The notes under the pieces were generated by a model. That model ran no database searches, was not told where the DNA came from, and worked only from the letters and a program-made list of their open reading frames with translations. From an uncultured cyanobacterium (GTDB lineage Bacteria > Cyanobacteriota > Cyanobacteriia > Cyanobacteriales > Chroococcidiopsidaceae), in NCBI GenBank assembly GCA_946221495.1, contig CAMIFA010000110.1:1-17377 (forward strand): 17,377 nt of DNA, read 5' to 3'. Shown here one piece after another: positions 13,702-17,377 of the stretch. Made by a program: the position numbers and the translations under genes. Every line of letters begins with the position of its first letter. The stretch's first letter is position 1.

Positions 13702-15900
13702 TTACTGTGGGGTAGGCATCTTGCCTGTCCGATAATTTTCCGGCATATCTACTACTAACTCACATTTACACTTTTCCACACAATCATCTACAACTAAACC
13801 TGGACAAACATAATGTTTGGCAATTAACAACTCTGCGGCTTCTGCAACTAGTGGCTTGGAGAAAAAATAGCCTTGTCCATATTCGCATCCCAGGTTTTTA
13901 AGTTTCACTGGTTGATCTGCTGTTTCTATCCCCTCAGCAATAACATTCATACCCAGATTGTGAGCAAGCATGATAATTGTCTGGACAATTCCAGAATTTT
14001 TACGATCAGTGTCCATTGTGCTGATGAAGGAGCGATCAATCTTTAAAGTATCAACTGGAAAGCGGTGTAGATAACTTAAGGATGAATAGCCTGTACCAAA
14101 ATCGTCCATATACAATTGGATATTCATCGCTTTTAGTTCCAAAAGTATAGAAACTACATCAGTGTTCTCTATAAGTATGCTTTCTGTAATCTCTAGCCTT
14201 AAACTCTGAGGCTTTAAATTAGTCTCTTGAAGAATTTTACGAATTTGGGGAATTAAATTAGGCTGCGAAAACTGTTTACCAGAAACATTAACGCTAACTG
14301 TCAATGGTGGTAAGTCAGGAAATTGTTCTTGCCAGATACATATCTGACGACACGCTTCTTTAAGTACCCAATGACCAATCGGCACAATTAGTCCAGTTTC
14401 TTCGGCAACTGGAATAAACTCACCTGGAAAAATAAGACCCCGTACAGGATGCTGCCATCGTAAAAGTGCTTCAAATCCAGTTATTTTGCTCGTTTTTAAA
14501 CACACAATCGGCTGATAGTGAATTTGAAACTCCCTCCGTTCGATCGCCAGTCTCAAGTCAGTTTCTAATTGGAGGATTGCCACTGCACGGGTATGCATAC
14601 CCAAGTTAAATACCTCATATCGTGCTTTACCCAGTGCTTTAGCACGATACATTGCAATATCAGCATCACGCAGCATTTCTTGTGGCTGTTGATAATTTGT
14701 CGTACTTAAAGCAATACCAATACTTGCCGTAGTGAATACTTCTTGTCCTTCTATATCGAAGTGCAATCTTAGTTGGGTTTGGATGCGATCAGCAACGCGC
14801 ACTGCATCGCTGATATCTTTGATATCTTCCAGCAAGATCGTAAATTCGTCTCCTCCAAGCCGGGCAAACGTATCTGTAGGACGCAGACATACTTTCAGCC
14901 TGTTAGCAATGCCAACTAATAATTGATCTCCGAATGCGTGTCCTAAGCTGTCATTAATAACTTTGAAACGATCTAAATCAATAAAAAGTACAGCAAATAA
15001 ATAATTTTTGTGCCGTTTTGCCTGCTCAACTGCACACCCCAAACGATCCATAAACAAAGCTCGGTTTGGTAGATTTGTTAGTGAATCGTGAAAGGCATTA
15101 TGGAGTAACTGTTCCTCTACCCGCTTGCGTTCAGTGATATCGCGGGTGTTAATAACTATAGCTCCTACTGATGGATCAGCTAGCAGGTTATTAGTAGTTG
15201 ATTCTAAAAAGCACCAAGAGCCGTCTTGATGTTGAAACCGAAACTCTACGGTTAAAAAGGCACTTGCGTCTCGTAGCGACTTAGTAAAGGCTTTAAAAGC
15301 ACTCTTAATGTCTTCGGGATGAATAAATTCAAATGCGTTTTTACCAGTTAATTGGGATGGCTTGTAACCCAAAATTCTTTCATGAGATGGACTCACATAC
15401 TGCATTGTGCCATCAGGTTCAAGAATTACTATTAAGTCTGAACTATTTTGAATTAGTGAACGAAACTTAGCTTCGCTTTTAGCCAAAATTTCTTCTGTGC
15501 GCTGGCGCTCGGTGACATCATGAAGCACAAATACAGCGCTTGTCTCCTGCCCTTTAAACTCAATACAAGCTGAGGATATTTCTAGAACTAATTTTTTGTC
15601 AGCTTGTTTAAATTCATAAGTATTAGTACCCTGCTGCCCTTGCAATACCTTAGTTAGAGGATGTGCTGCTAAAGGGATCTGTTGACCGTGTTGTTCTAAT
15701 GGCAGTAAGTCGAGAAGATTAGCTCCTAAAATGTCAAAACGTTGACGAGCAACTAAACAGTCAAATGTGGCGTTAGACCATTGAATTCTGCCACTACTAT
15801 CAGTCCACACGATAGAATCAGCGATCGCACCTAGCGCTACTTCCATCTTTCCTAATGTAGCTCTCAGGTGACTGATTAAAGTAGCTGAATAATCTAACAT
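13702..15900 (-). CDS. PAS-PAS-GGDEF-EAL cyclic di-GMP turnover protein
   Basis: The 732-residue cytoplasmic sensor has no membrane segment. Two PAS domains lie at about 20-130 and 145-258, each ending in the usual DVTERQR/DITERKR linker. The GGDEF domain (about 263-430) has an intact RLGGDEF (GGDEF at 349-353) and an inhibitory-site RxxD (Arg340-Asp343) five residues before it. The EAL domain (about 441-695) keeps the key residues: Glu477 (FEALLRW), Asn538, Glu570, Asp599-Asp600 (MDDFGTGYSS), Lys620, Glu656 and Gln676. It could therefore both make and degrade cyclic di-GMP, with the PAS domains setting the balance; the PAS ligand is unknown. A 37-residue tail after the EAL domain carries four cysteines (699, 707, 711, 713), and its last ten residues fall in a palindromic repeat. 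A stand-alone PAS gene lies just upstream on the same strand. Confidence 0.94.
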   Translation of the reverse strand: MLDYSATLISHLRATLGKMEVALGAIADSIVWTDSSGRIQWSNATFDCLVARQRFDILGANLLDLLPLEQHGQQIPLAAHPLTKVLQGQQGTNTYEFKQADKKLVLEISSACIEFKGQETSAVFVLHDVTERQRTEEILAKSEAKFRSLIQNSSDLIVILEPDGTMQYVSPSHERILGYKPSQLTGKNAFEFIHPEDIKSAFKAFTKSLRDASAFLTVEFRFQHQDGSWCFLESTTNNLLADPSVGAIVINTRDITERKRVEEQLLHNAFHDSLTNLPNRALFMDRLGCAVEQAKRHKNYLFAVLFIDLDRFKVINDSLGHAFGDQLLVGIANRLKVCLRPTDTFARLGGDEFTILLEDIKDISDAVRVADRIQTQLRLHFDIEGQEVFTTASIGIALSTTNYQQPQEMLRDADIAMYRAKALGKARYEVFNLGMHTRAVAILQLETDLRLAIERREFQIHYQPIVCLKTSKITGFEALLRWQHPVRGLIFPGEFIPVAEETGLIVPIGHWVLKEACRQICIWQEQFPDLPPLTVSVNVSGKQFSQPNLIPQIRKILQETNLKPQSLRLEITESILIENTDVVSILLELKAMNIQLYMDDFGTGYSSLSYLHRFPVDTLKIDRSFISTMDTDRKNSGIVQTIIMLAHNLGMNVIAEGIETADQPVKLKNLGCEYGQGYFFSKPLVAEAAELLIAKHYVCPGLVVDDCVEKCKCELVVDMPENYRTGKMPTPQ
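13711..13730. repeat. Short palindromic repeat of a cyanobacterial dispersed type
   Basis: AGGCA (13714-13718) and TGCCT (13722-13726) flank TCT, with GG and CC outside at 13711-13712 and 13729-13730. The core GGCATCTTGCC resembles short palindromes scattered in many copies through genomes of several cyanobacteria; this comes from memory, and only one copy lies in this window. The repeat overlaps the last codons of the EAL-protein gene, which ends in RTGKMPTPQ. Confidence 0.5.
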
Positions 15901-16078
15901 GAATAGTTTTTACTATTTGAAATTTTGACTGAACTTTGTTTAATTACAAACTAGTTAGCGCACACAAGCATTATCTAAACTGATGTATATATAACACTAA
16001 AATAGAAATTTCATCATCATGTTTTAAATGCCTTTATATTACTTAGTAACTTTTTAGACATTTACTAACGGCGTAGTT

Positions 16079-16435
16079 TTAAGACTGATCAAGGGGGCGT
16101 AATATAGCGCCAAAAACCCATTGTCCATCTTCTTGCTCCGCAGTAATAAAATGCTCAGACATAATTTCTCTACCATCTTTTGTTACAGCTAATAACCGTA
16201 GAGGATGGTTAAGTATTCTAGATTGCTCAGTCATTGCGAAGCGGGAAAATCCCAAATTATGAGAATCTTGATAACTTCTAGGAATAACTGTATTTAATGA
16301 TTTACCAATTATTTCATCAAAGTTCCAGCCAAAAACCTCCCCAAAAGGCTCATTTACGTAGATAATAAATCCCTGCTGATCTGTTATTAAAACAGGGACA
16401 TCAGTTCTACTTTTCATCTGATAAATAGTTGCCAT
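16079..16435 (-). CDS. Stand-alone PAS domain protein
   Basis: The 118-residue protein is a single PAS domain with almost nothing else. The core reads DVPVLITDQQGFIIYVNEPF, FGWNFDEIIGKSLNTVIPRS and, near the end, the EDGQWVFGAILRPL strand. There is no output domain, signal peptide or membrane helix. PAS domains bind small ligands or cofactors such as haem or flavin and mediate protein contacts; no cofactor-specific residue can be assigned here. AGAGG lies upstream of the ATG at slightly long spacing. The gene is 178 bases upstream of the PAS-PAS-GGDEF-EAL gene on the same strand, so a detachable sensor for that enzyme is plausible but unproven. Confidence 0.87.
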   Translation of the reverse strand: MATIYQMKSRTDVPVLITDQQGFIIYVNEPFGEVFGWNFDEIIGKSLNTVIPRSYQDSHNLGFSRFAMTEQSRILNHPLRLLAVTKDGREIMSEHFITAEQEDGQWVFGAILRPLDQS

Positions 16436-16477
16436 ATATTATTTTACCTCTGAGAAATATTATTGCTCTAGACTACT

Positions 16478-16618
16478 TTATGCTTGTTTGCAGTGAACAG
16501 AAGTAGATGATTCTAACCATGTTTTCCAAAACTCAGCAGCTTGTGACTCTAATTGTTTAGCACAACGCTTTGTATCCTCGCGTAATTTCGCAATGCTAAC
16601 ATCAGAAGCTGCGTACAT
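16478..16618 (-). pseudogene. Frame-shifted C-terminal tail of the AurF-like gene, or small overlapping ORF
   Basis: A 46-codon frame starts at an ATG (16618) that overlaps the end of the preceding frame by 17 bases. It encodes YAASDVSIAKLREDTKRCAK and then LESQAAEFWKTWLESS, an amphipathic helical sequence that looks like a normal protein C-terminus. A one-base frame change near 16604-16620 would join it to the upstream frame just after its DESGH motif. It is therefore read as the displaced end of the same gene. A separate, translationally coupled small protein cannot be excluded. Confidence 0.45.
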
Positions 16619-16976
16619 GACCACTTTCATCGCAGTAAATTCGCAAAGCATCGTTTCGTTGTTCCCTAGTCAAAGAAATTGGTGCTTGTCCTTGGGCTAA
16701 AATGCTGCAAATAGGGTTAACATGATTCAGTTCGAGTAGCGTTGTAAATTGCAGATGTCCCAGCAGCCGATAAGCAAGAACAGTCATCCAACAATTGGGA
16801 TCTTCAGAAATTGCCTGATGAGCAGCTAGTGGAACTAGGTCTGGAGAAAAAGGGAGATCACAAAGATTATCCTTTCTAAACGGTTTATTGCGTATCCAAC
16901 TTGACTCATCCCAGCGAGTAAATGGGCTGCGATAGGTCTTTTGATGTTCTGGAACAGCTATATTGATTGTAGTCAT
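16602..16976 (-). CDS. N-terminal half of an AurF-like diiron oxygenase, probably broken
   Basis: The 124-residue product ends abruptly. The region LQFTTLLELNHVNPICSILA (about 76-95) and the following RNDALRIYCDESGH (about 106-119) resemble the first two metal-ligand helices of AurF-type diiron oxygenases, which supply a Glu and a DExxH motif. Full members are about 300 residues and need further Glu/His ligands from a second half that is absent here. A further coding-like stretch continues in another frame directly afterwards (16618 to 16478). The simplest reading is a frameshift plus an internal deletion, leaving no active enzyme. AAAGGA before the ATG is a good ribosome binding site, so a truncated protein may still be made. 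The family assignment rests on remembered motifs and is moderate. Confidence 0.6.
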   Translation of the reverse strand: MTTINIAVPEHQKTYRSPFTRWDESSWIRNKPFRKDNLCDLPFSPDLVPLAAHQAISEDPNCWMTVLAYRLLGHLQFTTLLELNHVNPICSILAQGQAPISLTREQRNDALRIYCDESGHVRSF

Positions 16977-17377
16977 GAGAATTCCTTTTAAGTAGTTAAT
17001 ACAATAAAATTTAGCCTAAGATTACTTAAGTAAAGTAAGAGTATCTTTGTTTACAAGATGAGGTTTCATCTATAAATTGATATGTCTTAAACTATTTCCA
17101 CACCCATATCTTATGAAATTGTTTATAAAGATTCAAAGCTTTAATTTAAGAATTTGTATAAAGATATAATAATTATTTGTTAGTGTTTTGCAGCAATATA
17201 TTGGGTAAAATTGGAAGTAGATAAATTTCGTATTTCGGTATTTACGGACATTTTATATGAGTTTTGAATTAAGAATTAAACAATCCAGTATAATTACGGT
17301 GTTTGGTTACCTATGTAGTAAAGTATTACTGAAATGTTAAATTAAATATAAGCTAAATTAAGTTATTTGTTAAATAA
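16977..17377. other. AT-rich region without recognisable genes
   Basis: About 400 bases of very AT-rich sequence at the right edge. It should contain the promoter of the minus-strand gene starting at 16976, but no convincing -35/-10 pair can be chosen in such biased sequence. Only very short frames occur, for example 27 codons on the plus strand from about 17258, and none resembles a known family. Confidence 0.6.

Overview
The window is cyanobacterial. The octamer GCGATCGC (HIP1) and its shorter derivatives recur throughout, base composition is moderately AT-rich, and several families are typical of cyanobacteria: DevBCA-type exporters, DUF6464, and a type I secretion ABC protein paired with a SurA/PpiC-like protein. 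I cannot name the genus. No rRNA, tRNA, CRISPR array or insertion sequence is visible.

Region 1 (1-2698, minus strand) is the start of a secretion operon. A SurA/PpiC-like protein without signal peptide is followed, with an ATGA stop/start overlap, by a peptidase-type ABC exporter that runs off the left edge inside its Walker A motif. The exporter's C39 peptidase-like domain has lost all three catalytic residues, and the PpiC-like domain lacks both parvulin histidines. Both domains look like substrate-handling modules rather than enzymes.

Region 2 (2699-3858) is largely non-coding. It holds a decayed 3' fragment of a von Willebrand factor A gene, an orphan promoter-like sequence, and a 24-bp palindrome upstream of a TetR gene.

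Region 3 (3859-10489, plus strand) is the most interesting block. It is a tightly packed, probably TetR-controlled cluster holding all three parts of a DevBCA-type exporter (fusion protein, permease, ATPase). The parts are separated by a DUF2834 membrane protein, a dual-specificity-type phosphatase, a DUF6463 membrane protein, a GNAT acetyltransferase and a GAP/LysE-like membrane protein. DevBCA exporters are known for envelope glycolipid export and the mycobacterial GAP/Sap family for glycolipid addressing. The cluster may therefore modify and export an envelope lipid; this is inference.

Region 4 (10497-13583) is on the minus strand, convergent with region 3: a GT-C family glycosyltransferase (GT39-like), a DUF6464 protein and a basic hypothetical protein.

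Region 5 (13702-17377, minus strand) is a sensory block. It has a PAS-PAS-GGDEF-EAL protein with both catalytic signatures intact and a C-terminal tail written in a palindromic repeat, a stand-alone PAS protein, and a broken AurF-like diiron oxygenase gene. An AT-rich non-coding stretch closes the window.
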